Below are positions 54,738-64,000 of a DNA stretch of 64,000 nucleotides, piece by piece (position 1 is the stretch's first letter; each line of letters opens with the position of its first letter). This stretch comes from Methylobacterium sp. J-077 (lineage in GTDB: Bacteria; Pseudomonadota; Alphaproteobacteria; Rhizobiales; Beijerinckiaceae): the NCBI RefSeq assembly GCF_022829365.1, contig NZ_JAKSYJ010000152.1, forward strand, positions 34,700-98,699, given 5' to 3'. The position numbers were made by a program, and so were the translations under genes. Below the pieces are notes generated by a model. The model was not told the DNA's origin and ran no database searches. It was given only the letters and a program-made list of their open reading frames with translations.

Positions 54738-54959
54738 ATGGAGCAACCGCAGAGCCTGCGCCGCCGCCTCCGGACGCTGTCCAAATGCGTCTGCGACGGC
54801 GCCCGGCTGATGGTGGGGCAGGGGGATTACGCGGCCTACGCCGCCCATATCCGCCGGACCCATCCCGACCAGGCCCCGATGACCGAGCTGGAGTTCTTCC
54901 GCAATCGCGAGAACGCCCGCTTCGGCGTGGGGAACACGTCGGGGTTCCGCTGCTGCTGA
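54738..54959 (+). CDS. YbdD/YjiX family protein
   Basis: This is a 73-residue cytoplasmic protein of the DUF466 family: LRTLSKCVCDGARLMVGQGDYAAYAAHIRRTHPDQAPMTELEFFRNRENARFG. The conserved Y-x-x-Y-x-x-H and F-F-R-x-R/E-x-x-A-R-Y/F-G patterns are present, though the terminal Arg-Cys-Cys ending is characteristic. It always follows cstA-type genes (ybdD after cstA, yjiX after btsT), and works with the transporter in an unknown way. ATG 54738 lies 8 bases after the cstA stop. Confidence 0.9.
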   Translation: MEQPQSLRRRLRTLSKCVCDGARLMVGQGDYAAYAAHIRRTHPDQAPMTELEFFRNRENARFGVGNTSGFRCC

Positions 54960-55266
54960 AGGGGGCGACGCCGGCGTCAAACGGTGCGGGGCCTGCGGTC
55001 TCGCACCGTCATTGCGAGCGCAGCGAAGCAACCTAGGGACGCGCCACCTTCGGGGATCGCGCGCTGCGCTGGGTTGCTTCGCTGTGCCCGCAATGACGGA
55101 GAAGGCGGACGGCCGCCTTCAACCAGAGACCGGATGCGACGCCCACAATGCGCCGGCCCGCGAAACCATAAATTGCGCGCAGACTGTCAGTCCCCGGCCC
55201 AAGCGCGGCCGGATCTTGACTCGGCCGCCACAATATCCGCCATCTCCGACCGCACGGGAGGTCGGC
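54960..55266. other. Intergenic region with a REP-like palindrome
   Basis: 307 bases between ybdD and the TerB-like gene. The first part holds the inverted repeat at 55007-55098. The rest should carry the promoter of the next gene; I see no reading frame with believable coding character. Confidence 0.5.
55007..55098. repeat. REP-like intergenic inverted repeat
   Basis: The arms CGTCATTGCGAGCGCAGCGA and TCGCTGTGCCCGCAATGACG are near-perfect inverted copies, extended by AGCAACC and GGTTGCT, around a 38-base centre. The GTCATTGCGAGCGnAGCGAAGCAA sequence family is a well-known dispersed palindrome of proteobacterial genomes. Confidence 0.8.
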
Positions 55267-55701
55267 ATGAGCATTTTCCAGGACGCCATCCTTCGGTTCG
55301 GCCGCACGATCATGTCGTATGCGGGCGATGCCGTCTTCCTTCAGGCCGCCGTCTCGGCCGCGGCCAACGTCATCGTGGCCGATGGCGACGTGGCCGAGGA
55401 GGAGATCGAATCGGCGATCACCGGCATCCGCGCCAACCCGATCCTCGAGAAGTCCTACGACACGCTGCGGGTCGAGCAGGAGCTCTACGAGGCCATCGCC
55501 CGGGCCAAGACCCGCGCCGGCCGGCTGGAGAACCTGCGCCTGGTCGGCGCCATCGCGGAGCGGCCGATCGACCAGCGCCAGGACGTCTTCCTGATCGGCG
55601 CCGACGTGGCCGATTTCGGCGGCATCAGCGCGGTCGAGCACAAGGCGCTCGACGAGATCGCCGCGGCTTTGCACGTGGACAAGGCGGCGCTGCTGCGCTG
55701 A
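55267..55701 (+). CDS. TerB-like (tellurite resistance/DjlA N-terminal fold) protein
   Basis: This is a 144-residue cytoplasmic, all-helical protein. The core ANVIVADGDVAEEEIESAI is the metal-binding-like V-x-x-A-D-G-x-x-x-x-x-E motif of TerB domains, with SAVEHKALDEIAAALHVDKAALL as the closing motif. TerB proteins are associated with stress responses and membrane-linked defence systems; a stand-alone copy does not imply tellurite resistance. ATG 55267 follows GGGAGG. Confidence 0.8.
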   Translation: MSIFQDAILRFGRTIMSYAGDAVFLQAAVSAAANVIVADGDVAEEEIESAITGIRANPILEKSYDTLRVEQELYEAIARAKTRAGRLENLRLVGAIAERPIDQRQDVFLIGADVADFGGISAVEHKALDEIAAALHVDKAALLR

Positions 55702-56088
55702 GCCGTCCCCCTCGCCGCCGCGTCGGCGGCGCCTGAGATTCCCGCACGGACGGCGAGGTCCGTGCAGGCCTTCCCCTGTATGCGGGGCTACGATGTTCAA
55801 ACATCGTTTTGTGCAGACCGCGACAGGCCCCCTCTCCCGCACGGGAGAGGGGGCCTGTGCCTCATGCGTTCGAAGAGGCGTGCCTCTGCGAGCCGCGTAC
55901 GGGGAGAGGGGACCTGCGCCCCATCCGCCGATGCCGCATCACCATCGCCGCCCGTAGCGCGGCCCGACCCCTGCGGCGTCGCGGCCCGTCCCTTGCCTGT
56001 CCGGACATGCTAGCGAAACAGGCCCGGTGCCAGATGCGCCGGTACGCGATGCGAACAAGCCGGCCCGGCGCCGGCCGGCGGAGACCGC
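55702..56088. other. Intergenic region before the RND transporter
   Basis: 387 bases with no convincing gene. It contains the small palindrome ACGATGTTCAAACATCGT at about 55789-55806 and the strong hairpin at 55823-55858. Confidence 0.5.
55823..55858. repeat. 17-bp perfect palindromic hairpin
   Basis: ACAGGCCCCCTCTCCCG (55823-55839) is followed after two bases by its exact reverse complement (55842-55858). The C/T-rich arm resembles the inner repeats of the element at 41541-41737 and the sequence near 41680. Confidence 0.75.
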
Positions 56089-59406
<3,318 letters not shown>

Positions 59407-59416
59407 GCGCCGCCCC

Positions 59417-59905
59417 TCAGCCCTCCTTGAAGCCGTATTCCGGCGTGTCGTCGTCGTTGCCGTAATACTTGTACGGCAGGAACTTGCCCGACATGGTCAG
59501 CTTCACCCGGTCGCCCTTGTTGTTGGCTTCGCGCGCCATCTCCATGTTGAAGTCGATCGCCGACATGATGCCGTCGCCGAACTCCTCCTGGATCAGCTCC
59601 TTGAAGGTCGTGCCGTAGACCATCACCAGCTCGTAGAACCGGTAGATCAGCGGGTCGGTGGGCGGCATCGCCGGGATCGAGCCGCGATAGGGCGCCTCGT
59701 TGAGCATCCGCTCCTCGGCGACCGTCAGGCCGAACAGCTCGGCGGCCCGTTTGGCCTGGGCCTTGGGCAGCTTCATCTGGCCCATGCAGGCCGCGGTGAT
59801 CAGGAACGGCGAGAGGCCGCCGATCGCCTCGTGGATATGGGCCCAGCTCCAGCCCTTCTCGCGTTTGATGTCGAGGAGCTTCTCGGTCAGGTCGGCGCGC
59901 TTCAT
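59417..59905 (-). CDS. cynS: Cyanate hydratase (cyanase)
   Basis: CynS decomposes cyanate with bicarbonate to ammonia and carbon dioxide, giving detoxification and a nitrogen source. The 162-residue protein has an HTH-like N-terminal part (LTEKLLDIKREKGWSWAHIHEAIGG) and the catalytic domain with DPLIYRFYELVMVYGTTFKELIQEEFGDGIMSAIDF, which holds the active-site Arg, Glu and Ser. ATG 59905 is preferred with GGAG upstream; ATG 59917 is in frame. No cynT carbonic anhydrase or cyanate transporter adjoins. It converges with the RND gene (10-base gap). Confidence 0.95.
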   Translation of the reverse strand: MKRADLTEKLLDIKREKGWSWAHIHEAIGGLSPFLITAACMGQMKLPKAQAKRAAELFGLTVAEERMLNEAPYRGSIPAMPPTDPLIYRFYELVMVYGTTFKELIQEEFGDGIMSAIDFNMEMAREANNKGDRVKLTMSGKFLPYKYYGNDDDTPEYGFKEG

Positions 59906-60291
59906 GCTTGGCTCCATGGTCCTGTGTCAGGCTGGTTCGGGTGAGGCCGCCGGCGGCGTGCGGCCCCACCCCACCCCGGGCGGGGTGCGCACCCGGCACC
60001 GGGACCGACGAGGGGGGACTCGGTCGGCGCCGGGTGCGGAACGCGGCCCGCGGTCCCGGCTCGGCCAGGACACGCGGAGACCGCACGATAGCAAGAGATA
60101 AGCCAGCCAATTCTTCGCGGGAACAGCAAACGGCGGCGCAGCGCATTCTCAGCCCGCGACGAACGCGCGAAGAGTCCGCGAAGCGTGGTTTCGATGCACC
60201 GGCCCGGCGGGAAGCGCGCCGCCCGGGCCGGAAACGCTTGCATCCGCGGCCCGTTTTCGGACCATGCGCCCTCGGGTCTCGGAGGCGGGCT
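59906..60291. other. Divergent intergenic region with a nested palindrome
   Basis: 386 bases between cynS and the TsaE-kinase gene. A nested stem lies at 59988-60038: CGCACCCGGC with GCCGGGTGCG outside and GACCGA with TCGGTC inside. It probably carries both promoters. Reading frames crossing it are non-coding extensions of the neighbours. Confidence 0.5.
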
Positions 60292-61866
60292 TTGGACGGG
60301 GACGATCGGGACGAACAGAAGGCGGGCGCATCGGCGCCGGCCCCCTGGGAATTCGTGCTGCCGGAGGAGTCGGCCACGGAGGATCTCGGCCTGTTCCTGT
60401 CCGAGTTCCTGACCCCCGGCGACGTCGTGGCGCTCTCGGGCGGCCTGGGCGGCGGCAAGACCACCCTGGCCCGGGCGGTGATCCGCGAGCTCGCCGGCGA
60501 CCCGCGCCTGGAGGTGCCGAGCCCGACCTTCACGCTGATCCAGCCCTACACGGCCCGCGACGGCCGGGCCATCGTCCACGCCGACCTCTACCGCCTGCGC
60601 GACCCCGACGAGCTGGTGGAGCTCGGCTTCGAGGAGATGGCCGAGGACGCCATCACCCTGGTCGAGTGGCCCGACCGGATGCCCCCCCGCGACGGGCCGG
60701 TGCTCACCATCGATCTGTCCCTGCGCGCCGAGTTCGGCGCCGAGGCGCGCCTCGCCCGGATCGACGGCACCGGCGGCATGCGCGCCCGGCTCGACCGGGC
60801 CCGGGCGGTGCGCCGCCTCCTCGACCGCAGCGGCTGGGACATCGCCGAGCGCACCCTGATGCAGGGCGATGCCTCGTCCCGCGCCTACGAGCGCCTGACC
60901 AAGCCCGATGGCACCAGCGCCGTGCTGATGATCGCCCCGCCCCGGCCCGACGGCCCGCCGGTCCGCGACGGCAAACCCTACAGCGCGATCGTGCACCTGG
61001 CCGAGAGCGTCCACGCCTTCGTGGCCCTCGACCGCGGCTTGCGGGCGCTCGGCTTCTCGGCGCCCAAGATCTACGGCGAGGACCTGCCCGAGGGCCTGCT
61101 GATCCTCGAGGATCTCGGCAGCGAGCCCGTGGTCGAGGGCGGCGCGCCCCGGCCCGAGCGCTACACCGAGGCAGTGCGCCTGCTCGCCAAGCTCCACGCC
61201 ACGCCGCTGCCGGCGGTGCTGCCGGTGGCCGACGGCATCGAGCACGTCCTGCCGGTCTACGACGCGGCGGCCTTGCTGTTCGAGGCGGAGCTGATGCCCG
61301 AATGGTACGCCCCGGCGATCCGGAACGTCGCCCTGTCGGAGGGCGCCCGGTCGGAGTTCGTGGCCCTGTGGCGCGCGGCCCTGCAGAACGCGGTGCCCGA
61401 CCGCGCCACCTGGACCCTGCGCGACTACCACTCGCCGAACCTGATCTGGCTGCCCGAACGCGACGGGCTGGAGCGGGTCGGGCTGATCGATTTCCAGGAC
61501 GCCGTGATGGGCCACCCGGCCTACGACGTCGCCTCGCTGCTGCAGGATGCCCGGGTCGACACCAGCGCCGAGTTCGAACTGCGGCTGCTCGGCCTCTACG
61601 CCCGCGAGCGCCGCAGCCGGGACCCGGCCTTCGATGTCGGCGCCTTCGCCACCGCCTATGCCCTGCTGGCTGCCCAGCGCGCCACCAAGATCCTGGGCAT
61701 CTTCGCCCGGCTCGACCGGCGGGACGGCAAGCCCGGCTACCTCGCCCACCTGCCGCGGATCGAGGGCTATCTCGCCCGCAACCTCGCCCATCCGGCGCTG
61801 GCCGAGTTGCGGGCCTGGCACGCGGCGCATCTGCCGGGCCTCGTCGCCGCGGCCGAGGAGGCTTAG
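60292..61866 (+). CDS. TsaE-phosphotransferase fusion (tRNA t6A ATPase + AmgK-like sugar kinase)
   Basis: This is a two-domain protein of 524 residues. Residues 1-155 are TsaE, the ATPase of the tRNA N6-threonylcarbamoyladenosine complex: SGGLGGGKTTLARAVIREL (Walker A), VPSPTFTLIQPY, VHADLYRL, and ITLVEWPDRMP. Residues about 185-520 are an aminoglycoside-phosphotransferase-fold kinase: YERLTKPDG, ILEDLGSEPV, RDYHSPNLIWL (catalytic Asp, and the metal Asn) and LIDFQDAVMGHPAYDVASLLQDAR (metal Asp). Together with the next gene the kinase fits AmgK, which phosphorylates MurNAc/GlcNAc at C1. The start is TTG 60292 with GGAGG upstream. Such fusions are known in Hyphomicrobiales. Confidence 0.88.
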   Translation: MDGDDRDEQKAGASAPAPWEFVLPEESATEDLGLFLSEFLTPGDVVALSGGLGGGKTTLARAVIRELAGDPRLEVPSPTFTLIQPYTARDGRAIVHADLYRLRDPDELVELGFEEMAEDAITLVEWPDRMPPRDGPVLTIDLSLRAEFGAEARLARIDGTGGMRARLDRARAVRRLLDRSGWDIAERTLMQGDASSRAYERLTKPDGTSAVLMIAPPRPDGPPVRDGKPYSAIVHLAESVHAFVALDRGLRALGFSAPKIYGEDLPEGLLILEDLGSEPVVEGGAPRPERYTEAVRLLAKLHATPLPAVLPVADGIEHVLPVYDAAALLFEAELMPEWYAPAIRNVALSEGARSEFVALWRAALQNAVPDRATWTLRDYHSPNLIWLPERDGLERVGLIDFQDAVMGHPAYDVASLLQDARVDTSAEFELRLLGLYARERRSRDPAFDVGAFATAYALLAAQRATKILGIFARLDRRDGKPGYLAHLPRIEGYLARNLAHPALAELRAWHAAHLPGLVAAAEEA

Positions 61867-61869
61867 GTC

Positions 61870-61920
61870 TGACGCAGGGCTCTGCCCTGCACCCGCAAAA
61901 GGTCGACGACCTTTTGAAAC
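61870..61920 (+). repeat. Two-hairpin dispersed repeat, copy C
   Basis: GCAGGGC/GCCCTGC around TCT (61874-61890), then CAAAAGGTC/GACCTTTTG around GAC (61896-61916). It is the reverse complement of copy A over about 45 bases with two or three differences, and lies in the 86-base gap before the MurU-like gene. Confidence 0.75.
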
Positions 61921-61952
61921 CACGACTCGCAAAGCCTGATCCGGATCCCCGC

Positions 61953-62693
61953 ATGAGCGCGCCCGCCCCCGCCGTCACCCGTGCGTTCGTGCTGGCCGCG
62001 GGCCTGGGCAAGCGCATGCGGCCGGTGACCGCCACGGTGCCGAAACCCCTGGTGGAGGTGGCCGGCAAGGCACTCCTCGACCACGCCCTCGACCGGGCCG
62101 CCGAGGCCGGGATCGAGACCGCGATCGTCAACGTCCACTACCTGCCCGACCTGATCGAGGGGCATCTCGCCCGCCGGACGGACGGGCCCGCCATCCAGGT
62201 CTCGGACGAGCGCGCCGCGCTGCTGGAGACGGGCGGCGGCATCCGCAAGGCGCTGCCGCTGCTCGGCGACGCGCCGTTCGTGGTGCTGAACTCGGATTCG
62301 TTCTGGCTCGAAGGCCCGGCCCCCAACCTCCGCCGGCTGATCGACGCCTGGGATCCGGAGCGCATGGACGCCCTGCTGCTGGTCGCCCCCACCGCCACCA
62401 GCCTGGGCTACGACGGGGCCGGGGATTTCGTCATGGACGCGGACGGACGCCTAGAGCGCCGCGGCGAGCGTGAGGTCGCCCCGTTCATCTATGCGGGCGT
62501 GGCGATCCTGACCCCGAGCCTCTTCGCCGACACGCCGGAGGGCGCCTTCTCGCTCAACCTCCTGTTCGACCGGGCGATCGCGACCGGCCGGTTGTCGGGC
62601 ATGCGCCTCGACGGCCAATGGCTCCATGTCGGCACCCCGGACGCGATCCTTGCCGCCGAGGAGCGGGTCCGCGCGAGTGCCCGGACCCCCTAA
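61953..62693 (+). CDS. murU: Nucleotidyltransferase, MurU-like (N-acetylmuramate-1-phosphate uridylyltransferase)
   Basis: This is a 246-residue sugar nucleotidyltransferase. The N-terminal LAAGLGKRMRPVTATVPKPLVEVAGKALLDHAL is the G-x-G-x-R-M nucleotide loop with the catalytic Lys in PKPL; LETGGGIRKAL and VVLNSDSFWL (metal Asp) follow, and WLHVGTPDAILAAEE ends it. The direct juxtaposition to an AmgK-like kinase indicates the AmgK-MurU recycling route, which makes UDP-MurNAc from recovered MurNAc and bypasses fosfomycin-sensitive MurA. The symbol rests on that context as well as motifs. Confidence 0.82.
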   Translation: MSAPAPAVTRAFVLAAGLGKRMRPVTATVPKPLVEVAGKALLDHALDRAAEAGIETAIVNVHYLPDLIEGHLARRTDGPAIQVSDERAALLETGGGIRKALPLLGDAPFVVLNSDSFWLEGPAPNLRRLIDAWDPERMDALLLVAPTATSLGYDGAGDFVMDADGRLERRGEREVAPFIYAGVAILTPSLFADTPEGAFSLNLLFDRAIATGRLSGMRLDGQWLHVGTPDAILAAEERVRASARTP

Positions 62694-62793
62694 CGGCGGC
62701 GCTGCAGGGCCGGCACAAACGGTCTTGCCAAGCCCGATCCGAGCCTCTAGAAGCCCCTTCACACCGGCGGGCCAAGCCCCGCCGCAGTGACAG

Positions 62794-62870
62794 GCGCCCG
62801 TAGCTCAGCTGGATAGAGCACCAGACTACGAATCTGGGGGTCAGAGGTTCGAATCCTTTCGGGCGCGCCA
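62794..62870 (+). tRNA. tRNA-Arg(ACG)
   Basis: This is a complete 77-nt cloverleaf with encoded CCA: acceptor GCGCCCG/CGGGCGC, D arm GCTC...GAGC, anticodon stem CCAGA/TCTGG with loop CTACGAA (anticodon ACG, read as ICG), T stem AGAGG/CCTTT (with G-U pairs) around TTCGAAT, and discriminator G. The A34 is expected to be deaminated to inosine. A tyrosine integrase lies 60 bases downstream, so its 3' end is a likely attachment site. Confidence 0.97.
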
Positions 62871-62929
62871 TTCCTACCAACCATCCTGGATGATCTTAGA
62901 CCGTTGTGGATCAACGGCTTGGCCCATTA

Positions 62930-64000
62930 TTACGGATGGTCTTCCCCCATGGGCATGGACGATCCATCAGCTTCGATCTGGCGCTCCTGTGACCGTTTTC
63001 GTGACCGCCTACGGGTAACGCGCTCAAGCTCCTCGTGCAGGTCGTCGGTACGGAGGTGCGCGTAGCGACTGCTCATCTGGAGTGTCGTGTGGCCGAGGAT
63101 GCGGCTGAGGCGATAAAGGTCACCCCCATCTTGCACCCACCATGACGCGTAGGTGTGGCGCAGATCATGGAATCGAAAATCCTCGATCCCCGCTCGGTGG
63201 CATGCCCCACCAAACGCTTTCTTCGGGTCACCGACCCGTGCCCCGTCTGACTTGCAAAACAGGTAGGGCGAACGAGGACGAGAGCGTTCGAGAAGCTCTT
63301 TGATCGTCTCCAGTGCCCTCGTCGAAAGCGGCACCTGCCTTGGGCGGCCGGTCTTGGTGAGGGTCAGGCGAAGCTCACGACGGCGCAAGTCGATGCTTGG
63401 CAGTGTCAGGCTCAGGAGTTCCTCCTTGCGCAAGCCCGTCTCAACGGCCAGCACCAAGATCGGCTTGAGGTCGGCGGATGCCGCGTTGTGGAGCCGGGCG
63501 AACTCCTCGCGGGCCAGGAAGCGCGTCCGCGGGCTGCTCTCCCGCAGTGTTTTCTTGTTGAACCGTGTGACCGGTGATGTGTCCGCCCAGCCCCACCGGA
63601 TTGCTGCCGTGAAGATCGATCCGATGAGTGCGAGGTCCCGCCGTATTGTCGCATCGGTGACACCGGTCCGCTTCCGGGTCGCGACGAAGTCGGCGAGCGC
63701 GCGCCGATCAATCTCGTCGAGATGGAGGTGCCCGAGCAATCGAGTGAGGACTCGACTGTTGTAGCGGTAGGTTTCGACCGTCCCAGCCTTGAGCGTCGTC
63801 TCCTCGAAGAACCGCTCCATCGCGTCCGTTATGAGATGCCGGACGACGGGCTCACCACGCGTCGCCTGGGTGTGCTCCTCCATGAGACGATGGAGGAAGA
63901 CCTGGGCCTCGGCTCTCTTGCTCGTCCTCGCGCTGCGACGGACATGGACTCCGTCCCGCCGGAACCTTACCCACCAAACATCACCCCGCCGGTAGACCCC
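62930..64000 (-). CDS. Tyrosine recombinase/integrase (5' end outside the window)
   Basis: This is a phage- or island-type integrase. The frame stays open to the window edge, encoding VYRRGDVWWVRFRRDG before the first ATG at 63883, so that ATG is internal and at least 356 residues are present. The core-binding domain is at FFEETTLKAGTVETYRYNSRV. The catalytic set is complete: ETGLRKEELLSL (Arg), LTKTGRPRQVPL (Lys), FHDLRHTYASW (His, Arg) and LGHTTLQMSSRYAHL (His, Tyr). Its stop faces tRNA-Arg(ACG). GC content is lower than that of neighbouring genes, supporting acquisition by transfer. Confidence 0.93.
   Translation of the reverse strand, partial: GVYRRGDVWWVRFRRDGVHVRRSARTSKRAEAQVFLHRLMEEHTQATRGEPVVRHLITDAMERFFEETTLKAGTVETYRYNSRVLTRLLGHLHLDEIDRRALADFVATRKRTGVTDATIRRDLALIGSIFTAAIRWGWADTSPVTRFNKKTLRESSPRTRFLAREEFARLHNAASADLKPILVLAVETGLRKEELLSLTLPSIDLRRRELRLTLTKTGRPRQVPLSTRALETIKELLERSRPRSPYLFCKSDGARVGDPKKAFGGACHRAGIEDFRFHDLRHTYASWWVQDGGDLYRLSRILGHTTLQMSSRYAHLRTDDLHEELERVTRRRSRKRSQERQIEADGSSMPMGEDHP

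Noticed and set aside
63883..63885. ATG as the start of the integrase
   Set aside because: The frame upstream stays open to the window edge and encodes VYRRGDVWWVRFRRDG, the typical integrase N-terminus, so this methionine is internal.

Overview
The window is about 70% GC and reads as the chromosome of an alphaproteobacterium of the order Hyphomicrobiales (Rhizobiales), most likely Methylobacterium or Methylorubrum. The signs are a circularly permuted two-piece tmRNA beside an alpha-type SspB adaptor, a group I intron in tRNA-Arg(CCU), the fumC/DUF4169/ribbon-helix-helix cluster, a TsaE-phosphotransferase fusion followed by a MurU-like enzyme, an IalB-family protein and an HWE-type histidine kinase. 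The assignment comes from gene content only; no 16S rRNA gene is present.

Layout. 1-9.7 kb: tail of a ParA-family ATPase, an M20 peptidase, a three-subunit molybdenum aldehyde/xanthine dehydrogenase (PaoABC-like), an EamA half-transporter, a GST, a lipoprotein M48 protease and a secreted nuclease-like protein. 9.8-13 kb: the intron-split tRNA-Arg(CCU), an XRE regulator, metK and trmB. 13-20.5 kb: HWE kinase, a Pro-rich membrane protein, superoxide dismutase, murJ, a haloacid dehalogenase and two small secreted proteins. 20.5-27.2 kb: orphan carbamoyltransferase, nhaA, a DUF4926-like/DUF6883-like pair, tlpA and argH. 27.2-36.2 kb: mostly small or hypothetical genes, including a short LOV photoreceptor, msrA, mepA and a ParB-like protein. 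36-48 kb: fumC, a cytochrome P450, two tiny membrane-protein genes, sspB, ssrA (tmRNA), a CPBP protease, thyA-folA, hflK-hflC and degP. 48-62.7 kb: serB/miaA (divergent), a 3-hydroxyisobutyrate dehydrogenase-family enzyme, an MctP-like permease with its DUF3311 partner, cstA-ybdD, a TerB-like protein, an RND transporter, cynS, and the TsaE-kinase/MurU pair. 62.8-64 kb: tRNA-Arg(ACG) followed by a tyrosine integrase that runs off the window, which looks like the edge of an integrated element.

Genes that work together: thyA and folA (ATGA overlap) for the thymidylate/folate cycle; hflK-hflC (ATGA overlap) upstream of degP for envelope protein quality control; sspB next to ssrA for tagging of stalled peptides and delivery to ClpXP; the kinase/MurU pair for cell-wall sugar recycling; the permease, DUF3311 protein and cstA-ybdD for uptake of small organic acids or peptides.

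The strongest hidden features are RNAs and DNA sites rather than proteins: the self-splicing intron, the permuted tmRNA, two close matches to the chromosomal parS sequence, a dispersed two-hairpin repeat in three copies, and several large intergenic palindromes. Nearly all the long reading frames opposite the listed genes are products of high GC and were left out.
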